A DNA stretch of 64,000 nt. Source: Rothia gullae (GTDB lineage: Bacteria > Actinomycetota > Actinomycetes > Actinomycetales > Micrococcaceae). The stretch spans positions 52,204-116,203 of the forward strand of contig NZ_JANCOC010000003.1 of NCBI RefSeq assembly GCF_024294905.1, given 5' to 3'. A program made the translations under genes and the position numbers. The notes below the pieces were generated by a model that was not told where the DNA came from, did no database searches, and was given only the letters and a program-made list of their open reading frames with translations. The first letter of the stretch is position 1, and each line of letters starts with the position of its first letter. Of the stretch, positions 17,408-25,773 are shown piece by piece.

Positions 17408-18991
17408 CTAACGGGTAATGGTCGAATCAACGTGGCCGTGCTCCACCTGACCGGCAATCACCGGAGGTGCCGGAGGCTCTTCAGCCGCACGAGACTTCTT
17501 CGACCAGGGCAGAAGAGAAACAATAATCGCACCAACCAGAAGCAGTGCGCTCATGCCCCAACCGAAAATAGCCAACATATCTGCCGGGTAACCCTCATAA
17601 GGGGTTGCCACAAGCTTAATGACGCTCTGAATCAGGGAGTAGCCCAGAACCAGCGGGGTCACAACAGCCAGCAGAATCATCCAAATCTTACCAGCCTTGA
17701 TGGAGGAGTAACGGTTCAGGTGCTCAGCCAGAGCGGGCAGTGCACGCACCACGTAGGAGACCACGATGATAGCGCACAGACCAGCAGCCAGAATGCCGAA
17801 GAGGTTCACGAAGTTATCGAGAATATCCAGCACGTACAGACCGGTGGTGGTGGGCATCAGCAGCAGCGAAATCAGCGCCATGGGCACAACCACCAGGATG
17901 GTGGAGAAGACACGGGAAGTCGCGAACTTATCCTGAATACCGGCAATAATCACCTCAAGAATCGAAATGAGGGAGGTGAAACCAGCAAAGAGCAGGGAGC
18001 CGAAGAAGAGGATACCAATCAGCACGCCACCGGGAGCCTGAGAAATAATGGTCGGGAACGCGATGAACGCCAGACCAATACCGCTGGTCGCAACCTCGCT
18101 GACCTGGGTGCCAGCTACGTGAGCCATAAAGCCCAGAGCCGAGAAGACACCAATACCAGCAAGAAGCTCAAAACCGGAGTTCGCAAAACCAACCACAGCA
18201 CCGGAACCGGTCAGGTCAGTCTTAGGCTTCAGGTAGGAGGAGTAGGTAATCATAATACCGAAGCCAATGGACAGGGAGTAGAAAATCTGACCGTAGGCCG
18301 CAACCCACACATTCGGGTTAGCCAGGGAGTCCCAGCTGGGGGTGAACAGAGCATTCAGGCCGTCCACAGCACCGGGCAGGGTCAGGGAGTAAATCACCAG
18401 ACCAACGAACATGATGAGCAGAATCGGCATGAAGACAACGTTGGCGGCGCCCACACCCTTCTGAACACCCAGAGCCATCACAGCGAGCAGCACACCCCAG
18501 ATTAGCACCATGGGGACCAGAACATCCATGTTGAAGTCCAGTGAGACACCGGGGGTCTCTGCAACCTTCAGGAACTCACCCTGGAAGAACGCCTTCGGGT
18601 TATCGCCCCACGCATTGGTGAAGGAGAAAACCATGTAACGCAGCGACCACGCCACAATAGCGGCGTAGTAAATAGCGATGACGAAGTTAATACCCATGTG
18701 CCACCAGCCGATGAACTCAGTCTTACGGTTCAGACGGCGGAAAGCCAGCGGGGACGACGCACGCGCACGGTGACCGATAGCGTAGTCAAAGAAGAGGAAG
18801 GTCAGACCGGCGGTCAGCAGGGCGACAATGTAGGGAATCATGAAGGCGCCGCCACCGTTATCAAATGCGATGTAGGGGAAACGCCAAATATTGCCCAGAC
18901 CGACAGCAGAACCGATGGCGGCAAAGATAAAGACGCGACGGCTAGAGAAGCCTTCGCGCTTCGTGGGCGCCTTAGGGGTAGATGCTCCCAT
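17408..18991 (-). CDS. metP: NSS-family sodium-dependent amino-acid transporter MetP
   Basis: A 527-residue permease of the neurotransmitter:sodium symporter family with 11-12 helices. The family hallmark RRVFIFAAIGSAVGLGNIWRFPY is near the N terminus (the unwound helix 1 with the sodium and substrate site), followed by NGGGAFMIPY and later SIGFGIMITYSSY. With metS directly downstream, methionine/alanine uptake as in C. glutamicum MetPS is the best guess. The open frame extends to 19144, but the ATG at 18991 preceded by TTTGAGG gives the normal N terminus (MGASTPKAPTKREG). It is likely transcribed from the promoter near 19161-19189, leaving a leader of about 160 nt. Confidence 0.93.
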   Translation of the reverse strand: MGASTPKAPTKREGFSSRRVFIFAAIGSAVGLGNIWRFPYIAFDNGGGAFMIPYIVALLTAGLTFLFFDYAIGHRARASSPLAFRRLNRKTEFIGWWHMGINFVIAIYYAAIVAWSLRYMVFSFTNAWGDNPKAFFQGEFLKVAETPGVSLDFNMDVLVPMVLIWGVLLAVMALGVQKGVGAANVVFMPILLIMFVGLVIYSLTLPGAVDGLNALFTPSWDSLANPNVWVAAYGQIFYSLSIGFGIMITYSSYLKPKTDLTGSGAVVGFANSGFELLAGIGVFSALGFMAHVAGTQVSEVATSGIGLAFIAFPTIISQAPGGVLIGILFFGSLLFAGFTSLISILEVIIAGIQDKFATSRVFSTILVVVPMALISLLLMPTTTGLYVLDILDNFVNLFGILAAGLCAIIVVSYVVRALPALAEHLNRYSSIKAGKIWMILLAVVTPLVLGYSLIQSVIKLVATPYEGYPADMLAIFGWGMSALLLVGAIIVSLLPWSKKSRAAEEPPAPPVIAGQVEHGHVDSTITR

Positions 18992-19014
18992 AGTTGTAAA
19001 CCTCAAATGTGTGG

Positions 19015-19072
19015 GGACGCGGATGGTTGGTGCGAGAATAACCCGTCGGGGTGGTGGGCTCTGCTCGCGTCC
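19015..19072 (-). promoter_or_regulatory. Possible structured mRNA leader element before metP
   Basis: On the minus strand GGACGCG (19072-19066) can pair with CGCGTCC (19021-19015), closing a loop of about 44 bases that contains an inner CGAG/CTCG pairing. It sits just before the metP ribosome-binding site. It matches no riboswitch consensus I recognise, so the regulatory role is a guess. Confidence 0.3.
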
Positions 19073-19160
19073 AAAAATAGTAAACGGCTCTCCAACACGG
19101 GGTGAGTGTGGGAGCCGGCAAGCGTCGAAGGAGTGGATATACACCTCGACACGCCTATAA

Positions 19161-19189
19161 GGATTACCTTAAAGGTAGGGGCCGGTCAA
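19161..19189 (-). promoter_or_regulatory. Candidate promoter of metP
   Basis: On the minus strand TTGACC (19189-19184) and TAATCC (19166-19161) are separated by 17 bases. The -35 box is good and the -10 box weak. Confidence 0.4.
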
Positions 19190-19278
19190 GAAGACCCCAG
19201 CATGCGGAAGCTTTCGGAGGGTGAGGGCAACCCCAACCCACCCCAAAAACCGGCACTGACTAGCCATAATGCATAAAA

Positions 19279-19316
19279 TCCCCGCCGAATCAAGGTAGAT
19301 TCAGCGGGGGTTTTTG
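19279..19316 (-). terminator. Terminator of the polyprenyl synthase gene
   Basis: A stem of about 13 bp (ccccgccgaatc with gattcagcgggg, one bulge) and a 6-base loop, followed on the minus strand by ATTTT, lies 55 nt past the stop. A T tract on the plus side also exists. Confidence 0.75.
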
Positions 19317-19370
19317 AAGTATGAGACACCCGGAAGTAGTTAGACTCGGGCACACGCTACACGGCGGGTT

Positions 19371-20432
19371 TTAGCCTTCGCGGTGAACCACAGCGTGAGC
19401 GAAGGACTCCAGCGCAGCCTTCGCGGTGGACTCGGGCAGCGGAGCAATCACGGCGATTGCGCGGTCCGCCCAGTCGTAGGCGATCTGCCATGCTTCCTGG
19501 GTGACCGGGTGGGCGGCGAGCGCCTCCACAGCGGTTTCCAGTGCCTCATCGGAGCTCAGGTCGGTATCCAGCAGGGCGCGAACAGCAATAGCGGATTCGT
19601 CGCCGGCGACTACCGCACGGTCCAGCAGGATGGTCGGCAGGGTCGGCACGCCCTCGCGCAGGTCGGTGCCGCGGGTCTTACCGCTCGTCTTACCATCGCT
19701 CACAATGTCAATCACGTCGTCAGCCAGCTGGAACGCCACGCCCACCAGCTCGCCGTACGCCTTGACCATGGAGATAACATCTTCAGAAGCGCCCGAAAGC
19801 AGAGAGCCGTACTCGCCAGCCGCTGCAATCAGGGAGCCGGTCTTGCCCTCAATGACGGCAATGTAGTGGTCGAGCAGATCCTGGCCCTCACGGGGGCCGG
19901 TGGTCTCAAAGAGCTGACCGAGCACCAGACGTTCGAAGGTCTGGGACTGAATCTTCATGGGGCGGGTACCCAGCTCAGAGACCAGCAGGGATGCGCGGGA
20001 GAAGATCAAGTCGCCGGTCAGAATTGCGACGGAGTTACCCCAAATCATCTGGGCGCTGTCCACGCCGCGGCGCTTGGGGGCGTCGTCCATCACATCGTCG
20101 TGGTAGAGGGTTGCCAGATGAGTCAGCTCAACGACCACGGCGGCTTCGATGACGTCATCGTTGATTTCGCCGTCTACAGCTGCGCAGAGCAGCGCCAGCA
20201 GGGGGCGCACGCGCTTGCCGCCCGCGGAGAGCAGGTGGCGGGATGCGACATCCGCCAGGTGGTCGGTCTGTGCGATGGCTTCTGCCAGACGCTCCTCAAT
20301 ACGTGCGAGGGAGGAGAGAATCTGCGGACCCAGCTTGGGGTCTGCGGCGATGAGTTCGAAGCCTGCGGGAAGCTTCAGGTCGAGGTCTCCCAGCAGGTCG
20401 GTTACGGCAATGGGCTGCTCTGCGTTGCTCAC
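19371..20432 (-). CDS. Polyprenyl diphosphate synthase (menaquinone side chain)
   Basis: A trans-isoprenyl diphosphate synthase of 353 residues that elongates farnesyl or geranylgeranyl diphosphate with IPP to the side chain of menaquinone. It has GGKRVRPLL (IPP binding), the first Asp-rich motif DDVMD in LYHDDVMDDAPKRRG, GKTGSL, and the second Asp motif FQLADDVIDI. It lies 54 bp downstream of menG on the same strand, so the two probably form a quinone operon. The exact chain length cannot be read from sequence; names used for homologues are GrcC, HepT or IspB. Confidence 0.92.
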   Translation of the reverse strand: MSNAEQPIAVTDLLGDLDLKLPAGFELIAADPKLGPQILSSLARIEERLAEAIAQTDHLADVASRHLLSAGGKRVRPLLALLCAAVDGEINDDVIEAAVVVELTHLATLYHDDVMDDAPKRRGVDSAQMIWGNSVAILTGDLIFSRASLLVSELGTRPMKIQSQTFERLVLGQLFETTGPREGQDLLDHYIAVIEGKTGSLIAAAGEYGSLLSGASEDVISMVKAYGELVGVAFQLADDVIDIVSDGKTSGKTRGTDLREGVPTLPTILLDRAVVAGDESAIAVRALLDTDLSSDEALETAVEALAAHPVTQEAWQIAYDWADRAIAVIAPLPESTAKAALESFAHAVVHREG

Positions 20433-20486
20433 GGTGTCTTCTATCTTCTTGGTGTTGGTGTTTTCAGTCGTGTGTGAACGCGGTGT

Positions 20487-21218
20487 TTAGGCGTTGTGCG
20501 CTTCGGGCTTGAAACCGCGGTGGATCGCGACGATACCGCCGGTGAGGTTGCGGTACTGTACGGAGGTGAAGCCCGCCTCCTTGAACTTCTGCGCCAGTTC
20601 CTGCTGGTTGGGCCAGGTGATGATGGATTCGGCGAGGTATTCGTAGGATTCGGGGTTGGAGGAGATTGCGCGGGCAATCGGCGGGATTGCCTTCATGATG
20701 TAGTTCTTGTAAACCGCACCGAAGGGGGCGAAGGTCGGGGTGGAGAACTCGAGGATGACGATGCATCCGCCGGGCTTGAGTACGCGGTAGATTTCGCTCA
20801 GTGCCTTGGGATAGTTGGCAACGTTGCGCAGACCGTAGGACATGGTCACTGCGTCGAAGGTTTCGTCGTCGAAGGGTAGGGCGGTGACATCTGCCTGCAC
20901 GAAGGTCATGTCGGGGCGACGGCGGCGGCCCACGTCGAGCATGCCTTCGGAGAGGTCCGCTGCGATGACATCCACGCCGGCGTCGGCGAAGGGTTCGGAG
21001 GAGACGCCGGTGCCTGCGGCTACGTCCAGCACTTTCTGGCCGGGGCGTGCGTCTACGGCGGCAACTGCCTGCTTACGCCAGTAGATATGCTGGCCGAGGG
21101 AGAGGATGCCGTTCATGAGGTCGTAGCGTTCGGCTACGGTATCGAACATGGCGGCGATGTCGCCGGTTTTCTTGTCTAGGGTTGCGCGGGTTGCGCGGGT
21201 GTTCTTCTCTGCGTTCAC
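20487..21218 (-). CDS. menG: Demethylmenaquinone methyltransferase
   Basis: The last step of menaquinone synthesis: SAM-dependent C-methylation of demethylmenaquinone. The 243-residue protein shows the UbiE/MenG signatures MFDTVAERYDLMN and SLGQHIYWRKQAV, the SAM loop LDVAAGTGVSSEPF, and the post-II motif MSYGLRNVANYPKAL, ending with the typical NLTGGIVAIHRGFKP. It starts at a GTG at 21218 without a clear ribosome-binding site. A CACAAT box 7 nt upstream makes a leaderless start possible. The polyprenyl synthase gene follows. Confidence 0.94.
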   Translation of the reverse strand: MNAEKNTRATRATLDKKTGDIAAMFDTVAERYDLMNGILSLGQHIYWRKQAVAAVDARPGQKVLDVAAGTGVSSEPFADAGVDVIAADLSEGMLDVGRRRRPDMTFVQADVTALPFDDETFDAVTMSYGLRNVANYPKALSEIYRVLKPGGCIVILEFSTPTFAPFGAVYKNYIMKAIPPIARAISSNPESYEYLAESIITWPNQQELAQKFKEAGFTSVQYRNLTGGIVAIHRGFKPEAHNA

Positions 21219-21473
21219 GCTCTCAATTGTGGCATGGAGGTTACTAGATTCGATAGTTGGGTAAACCGTAGTAGCGTCGCACGGTGCGTTAGGGTGCGTT
21301 CTGGAGTGGTTTTCGAGTTGCTAATTCGGGGTTTTATTCAGTTTTTAGGGGTATGAATTATGAATATTCAGCAAAAATTTATGAATATTTATGTATGTAC
21401 TTGAATTTTTTAACATAGGCGCGCACAATAGACCGTAGATTTCATAGAGCACACCCTACACAGGAGCATCCCA

Positions 21474-22313
21474 ATGAACACCGCATCCCTCAAGAAGGCA
21501 TCCTTCAAGCCCCTCGCACTACTGGCAGTACTACCCCTGGCCCTGACCGGCTGCGTCTCCACCGCCAACGAGAACTCCGACGCCAACGGCAAGGTCAGCC
21601 TCGTCAAGTCCGGCACCCTCAGCGTCTGCACCAACACCCCCTACAAGCCCTTCGAATACGAAGAAAACGGCACCATCGTCGGCCTGGACGCAGACATCGC
21701 CAACGCTATCGCCTCCGACCTGGGTGTGAAGGCTCAGCTGACCTCCATCAGCTTCGAGGGCCTGGACTCCGGTACCGGCCTGGCCACCGGTCAGTGCGAT
21801 ATCGCCCTTGCCGGTATCGGCGTGACCAATGAACGTAAGAGCAAGATGGAATTCACCACCGTCTACTTCGACGACAACCTGGCAATCCTGGTTCCCAAGG
21901 GCTCCTCCATCACCTCCGCCGCAGATTTGAAGGGTGTCAGCGTTGGTGCGCAGCAGGCAACCAGCGGTGAAACCTACGCTAAGGAAAACGGTGCAGAGGT
22001 CATCCAGTACGAAGACACCTCCCTCATGTTCTCCGCCCTGAAGACTGGTCAGGTCAAGGCAATCGCGGCGAACCTCTCCGTGGTTTCCGAGGCGCTCACC
22101 AACGACCCGGACTCCTTCAAGATCGCATACCAGGATTCCGAGAACACCGAGCAGATTGCCGCAGCAGTTTCCTCCAACAACAAGGCGCTACTGGCCAAGG
22201 CAAACGCTACCATCGCCAAGCTCAAGGAAAACGGCGAGCTCGACAAGATGAAGGCCAAGTGGGTTGGTGCCGCTTCCTCCACCTCCGCGAGCGCCTCTTC
22301 CTCCGCTTCCTAA
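21474..22313 (+). CDS. ABC transporter substrate-binding lipoprotein (polar amino acid)
   Basis: An extracytoplasmic receptor that delivers an amino acid to the permease encoded next. The 279-residue protein has a lipoprotein signal with lipobox LTGC (Cys27) and a short linker. The class 3 solute-binding domain begins SGTLSVCTNTPYKPFEYEENG, with GLDADIANAIA and GQCDIALAGIGVTNERKSKMEF. The C terminus is a Ser/Ala-rich low-complexity tail. Glutamate, cystine or a similar polar amino acid are all possible. It heads a three-gene operon, and a hairpin attenuator follows it, fitting the usual excess of binding protein over permease. Confidence 0.93.
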   Translation: MNTASLKKASFKPLALLAVLPLALTGCVSTANENSDANGKVSLVKSGTLSVCTNTPYKPFEYEENGTIVGLDADIANAIASDLGVKAQLTSISFEGLDSGTGLATGQCDIALAGIGVTNERKSKMEFTTVYFDDNLAILVPKGSSITSAADLKGVSVGAQQATSGETYAKENGAEVIQYEDTSLMFSALKTGQVKAIAANLSVVSEALTNDPDSFKIAYQDSENTEQIAAAVSSNNKALLAKANATIAKLKENGELDKMKAKWVGAASSTSASASSSAS

Positions 22314-22320
22314 GCATCTA

Positions 22321-22389
22321 GCCGGTTAGCCTCTCCCCCAATTCAGGAGTACCCTTATTACTTTTGGGTTGGGGGATTCTCCGGCCTTT
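22321..22389 (+). terminator. Intra-operon attenuator after the binding-protein gene
   Basis: GCCGG and CTCTCCCCCAA at 22321-22341 pair with TTGGGGGATTCT and CCGGC at 22369-22385, followed by TTTT. It lies between the binding-protein gene and the permease gene, so partial termination should reduce permease and ATPase mRNA. Confidence 0.65.
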
Positions 22390-22447
22390 TACCCCTTGTG
22401 AGCGTGTAGAACGCTCTTGACCGAACAGCACCTGGATAAGAAAGCGC

Positions 22448-23251
22448 ATGTCCTCTAAACTCTCACCCCGTCAGAAGCAGAAGCTCTTTCGCTACGCACA
22501 GTACGCCCTTCTGGCAGTTATCGCCCTGGCAGCCATTCTTTTGGCTGACTGGAAGACCCTCAGCCAGCAGGTATTCAACCTGGACGTTGCGGCTCAGCAG
22601 TTCCCCGACGTCATCACCGTGGCGTTGAAGAACACCCTGCTGTACACCACCTTGGGCTTCATCGTGGGCCTCTCCGGCGGTCTGTTGCTGGCACTCATGC
22701 GTATTTCCTCTATCGCCCCCTACCGTTGGATTGCGACCCTGTACGTGGAGCTTTTCCGCGGCATCCCGGCACTGTTGGTCTTCTTCGCGTTCGGTTACGG
22801 TATTCCTCTGGCGTTCAAGATTCGCTTCGTGGATAACCTGATTCCGGTGACCCTGTCCCTGGGTATGGTTTCGGCAGCTTACATTAGTGAGGTTCTGCGT
22901 GCGGGCCTGCAGGCGATCCCGAAGGGCCAGATGGAGGCGGCACGTTCCCTGGGCATGTCCCACACTCGCGCGATGATTTCAATCATTATTCCTCAGGCGT
23001 TCCGGGTGGTTCTGCCCCCGCTGACCAACGAGGTTATCCTGCTGACCAAGGACTCCTCCCTCGTGTACCTGCTGGGCATGACGGTTTCTCAGTACGAGCT
23101 GGCGAAGTTCGGTCGTGAGGGCCTGACCGCCGCTAACGCAGGCCTGACTCCCCTGGTGGTTGCGGGTTTGTGCTACCTGATTATCACTGTTCCGCTGGGC
23201 CAGCTCTCCACATACTTTGAGCGCCGCACCCAGCTTGCGGGCCGCAAGTAA
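22448..23251 (+). CDS. ABC transporter permease, polar amino-acid (HisM) family
   Basis: A 267-residue inner-membrane permease with about five helices. It has the NTLLYTTLGFIVGLSGGLLLALMR start of the HisM/GlnP domain, then YVELFRGIPALLVFF and the ATPase-contact loop EVLRAGLQAIPKGQMEAARSLGM. It is 134 bp downstream of the binding protein and 33 bp upstream of the ATPase gene. It probably works as a homodimer since no second permease is present. Confidence 0.93.
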   Translation: MSSKLSPRQKQKLFRYAQYALLAVIALAAILLADWKTLSQQVFNLDVAAQQFPDVITVALKNTLLYTTLGFIVGLSGGLLLALMRISSIAPYRWIATLYVELFRGIPALLVFFAFGYGIPLAFKIRFVDNLIPVTLSLGMVSAAYISEVLRAGLQAIPKGQMEAARSLGMSHTRAMISIIIPQAFRVVLPPLTNEVILLTKDSSLVYLLGMTVSQYELAKFGREGLTAANAGLTPLVVAGLCYLIITVPLGQLSTYFERRTQLAGRK

Positions 23252-23284
23252 GCGCAACGACAGATACGGATTACGGAAGATACT

Positions 23285-24064
23285 ATGACTGCTTCAATTT
23301 CATCCATGGCCGCCTCCTCGGTGCGCATTTCTAACCTGCACAAGTCCTACGGCAAGGTTCAGGTTCTCAAGGGCATTGACATGCAGGTCGAGCCGGGCGA
23401 GGTCGTGTGCCTCATCGGCCCTTCGGGTTCCGGTAAGTCCACCTTGCTGCGTTGCGTGAACCTACTGGAGGAGCCGAACGACGGCACCATCATGGTGGGC
23501 GATACCGAGGTCACAGACCCGGACGTAGACATTAACCGCGTGCGTACCCACATGGGTATGGTGTTCCAGCAGTTCAACCTGTTCGGTCATCTGAACATTC
23601 TTGATAACTGCACGATTGCTCAGATTAAGGTTCTGGGCCGTTCCAAGGCTGAGGCGGAAGCGGTTGCCCTCGAGCAGCTCGCCAAGGTTGGTCTGGAAGG
23701 CAAGGAAGACCGCTTCCCGGCTCAGCTGTCCGGTGGTCAGCAGCAGCGTGTGGCTATTGCGCGTGCGCTGTCCATGAACCCAGACCTGATGCTCTTCGAT
23801 GAGCCGACCAGTGCGCTCGACCCGGAGATGGTCGGCGAGGTTCTGAGCATTATGCGCAATCTTGCTGACGAGGGCATGACCATGATTGTGGTGACCCACG
23901 AGATGGCGTTCGCCCGCGAGGTCGCCGATAAGGTCGTCTTCATGGCCGACGGCGTGGTCGTGGAGGAGGGTCCCGCCGATCAGGTGATTGGCAACCCCCA
24001 GCACGAACGTACTCAGGCTTTCTTGGCGCGCGTGCTTGATCCGACCCACGCCGTAGTAGACTAG
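23285..24064 (+). CDS. ABC transporter ATP-binding protein, polar amino-acid type
   Basis: The energy subunit of the importer, 259 residues, of GlnQ/HisP type. Walker A is GPSGSGKST, the Q-loop region is [14 protein letters not shown], the signature is [15 protein letters not shown], Walker B is [14 protein letters not shown], and the switch His is in VVTHEM. It ends the operon and is followed by a strong terminator. A 15-residue Ser/Ala-rich extension precedes the usual start, so the ATG at VRISNL-proximal sites cannot be excluded. Confidence 0.94.
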   Translation: MTASISSMAASSVRISNLHKSYGKVQVLKGIDMQVEPGEVVCLIGPSGSGKSTLLRCVNLLEEPNDGTIMVGDTEVTDPDVDINRVRTHMGMVFQQFNLFGHLNILDNCTIAQIKVLGRSKAEAEAVALEQLAKVGLEGKEDRFPAQLSGGQQQRVAIARALSMNPDLMLFDEPTSALDPEMVGEVLSIMRNLADEGMTMIVVTHEMAFAREVADKVVFMADGVVVEEGPADQVIGNPQHERTQAFLARVLDPTHAVVD

Positions 24065-24084
24065 TACTAGCTCTTGAAAAACAT

Positions 24085-24138
24085 AGCGGGTGGTGCTGTA
24101 CGAAACATTCTGTTTCGCGCAGCACCACCCGCTTTTTA
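24085..24138 (+). terminator. Terminator of the amino-acid ABC operon
   Basis: A perfect 13-bp stem (agcgggtggtgct/agcaccacccgct) with an inner gaaac/gtttc pairing is followed by TTTTT. Confidence 0.92.
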
Positions 24139-24165
24139 ATGCTCTAGTTCGCCGCTATTTCGGTT

Positions 24166-24999
24166 CTAGAAGATACGGCGTGCCACCTTGTCAAAGAGAC
24201 GGTCCGGCAGCACGGTATGCAGGAACACGGAGGGCTTAGCACCGAAACCTACCAGGTAGCGGGTCTTGGGGCGGCGCGCCTCCAGGGCTCGCAGAATAGC
24301 GTTAGAGATAATCTTGGGCTCTGAGAGGTTGGAGGACGGCGAGTAGAGCTTACGCATATTGGCCGCAACCCGCTGCGCCTGAGCCGCGTAGACACCGTTT
24401 CGGGAGGATTCCTCCAGGTGGTCTGCCGCGATGAGTCCCCAGGGGGTTTTGATGCCGCCGGGCTCGATAATGACCACGTCAATACCGAACTCTTCAACTT
24501 CCATGCGCAGTGCATCGCTGAACGCCTCGAGGGCGTACTTGGTGGCGTGGTACCAGGCGCCCAGGGGCGAGGTAATACGCCCCGCCATTGAGGAGATATT
24601 CAGGATGCGCCCGCTACCCCGTGCACGCATATGCGGTAGCACCAGCTGGGTGAGGCGCGCGAGGCCGAAGAGGTTCACCTGGAACTGGCGGCGCACCTCG
24701 TCGATGGGGACGTCTTCAATGGCGCCGTAGGATCCGTAGCCTGCATTGTTGATGAGCACGTCAATGCGGCCTTCTGCGTCAATAATCTGCTGTATGGCAG
24801 CTTCCATGGATGCTTCATCGGTAACGTCCAGGCTGAGCGCTTTCACGCCCTCGGAGGCGAGCTCTTCAATCTTCTCAACGCGGCGGGCGGCACCGTAGAC
24901 GGTGTAGCCGTAGCGCACCAGTAGCGGCGCCACATCGTAGCCGATACCGGAGCTGGCGCCGGTGAGAAGAACGACGGGGCGTTGCAGTGACTTAGGCAT
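24166..24999 (-). CDS. Short-chain dehydrogenase/reductase
   Basis: A classical SDR of 277 residues with the cofactor motif TGASSGIGYDV, the structural NNAGYG motif, and the catalytic triad Ser in ILNISSMAG and Tyr-xxx-Lys in WYHATKYALEAF. RR in GAARRVEK just after the second strand favours NADP(H). The substrate is unknown; it resembles the broad 'oxidoreductase, SDR family' group with a C-terminal extension (GFGAKPSVFLHTVLPDRLFD). The ATG at 24999 follows GAAAGGAT. It is transcribed alone. Confidence 0.9.
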   Translation of the reverse strand: MPKSLQRPVVLLTGASSGIGYDVAPLLVRYGYTVYGAARRVEKIEELASEGVKALSLDVTDEASMEAAIQQIIDAEGRIDVLINNAGYGSYGAIEDVPIDEVRRQFQVNLFGLARLTQLVLPHMRARGSGRILNISSMAGRITSPLGAWYHATKYALEAFSDALRMEVEEFGIDVVIIEPGGIKTPWGLIAADHLEESSRNGVYAAQAQRVAANMRKLYSPSSNLSEPKIISNAILRALEARRPKTRYLVGFGAKPSVFLHTVLPDRLFDKVARRIF

Positions 25000-25151
25000 T
25001 GCGTATCCTTTCGGGTTGCTCCCTGGAGTTGGAGTATTAGCGGGCGTGTACTTCTCAGGGTACGCTCGCGATGGGTCAACCGGCGCACCAAAAGCTCAGG
25101 GCGTAGCGTGAGGGCATTCTCGCCGGCATATGTGAGGGCAGGCAGACATGC

Positions 25152-25197
25152 AAAAGCTCGCCGCGGCATCCTGTACAGATGCGGCGGCGAGCTTTTT
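25152..25197 (-). terminator. Terminator of the cupin gene
   Basis: A 19-bp stem with one mismatch (aaaagctcgccgc... with ...gcggcgagctttt) and T tracts on both strands lies 32 nt past the cupin stop. Confidence 0.85.
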
Positions 25198-25228
25198 GTT
25201 TTAGGGTTAGGGGTTTTGGGGTCGGGGT

Positions 25229-25606
25229 TTAGACCTCTTCGACGTCAATATTGACCTTGGGTTCGGGGTGCGATTCGCCGGTCAGCATGGTCACCAGCAG
25301 GGTGGAGTCCTTCACGGCGCGCAGGGAGTGCAGCAGCTTAGCGGTCACGTGAATCGGCTTGCCGGGCACCAGGGTAATATCGCGGTCCTTCACGTGGAAA
25401 ATCACCTCGCCCTTGAGCACCTGCACAAAGATGGGGTGCACGCTGTGGTGCTCGTGCCAGGACTGGCCTGCAGCCAGTTCCATGAGGGTCAGGTTGCCAC
25501 CGTCGGCATCAACAATCTTGCGGGCCTGGGGCTTATCTTCAAAGGGGGTCAGCGCTTCGGTGAGCTGGGGGAATACGAGGACGCGGCCTTCATGGGTACC
25601 TGCCAT
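25229..25606 (-). CDS. Cupin-domain protein
   Basis: A 125-residue single cupin barrel. The metal-site motif 1 is visible as GQSWHEHHSVHPIFVQVLKGEVIFHVKD (HxH and Glu) and motif 2 as PGKPIHVTAKLLHSL. The substrate or ligand is unknown. The frame is open to 25651, but the ATG at 25606 has AAAGGTG at good spacing. It stands alone, with an AT-rich promoter region of about 120 bp upstream. Confidence 0.85.
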   Translation of the reverse strand: MAGTHEGRVLVFPQLTEALTPFEDKPQARKIVDADGGNLTLMELAAGQSWHEHHSVHPIFVQVLKGEVIFHVKDRDITLVPGKPIHVTAKLLHSLRAVKDSTLLVTMLTGESHPEPKVNIDVEEV

Positions 25607-25773
25607 GGTACGCACCTTTCTCTTTAGAGGTGAGTGAAAGGGGGCGCGCACCCCCTCCCTAATATTGGTATTAAAAATACTAAATTATTTATATTGTATT
25701 CCCCTCCCCGCAACAGGACAAGGCCTCAGCTCACACCGAGCCAATGCACCCCGAGCAGGGAGGGGAACAACAT

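Noticed and set aside
17432..18505. Plus-strand frame antisense to metP
   Set aside because: It is a Gln/His/Asn-rich shadow of a membrane protein, with no start signals.
18992..19189. SAM riboswitch before metP
   Set aside because: I looked for SAM-I, SAM-II and SAM-IV core sequences and found none; only the generic structured leader is kept as a low-confidence item.
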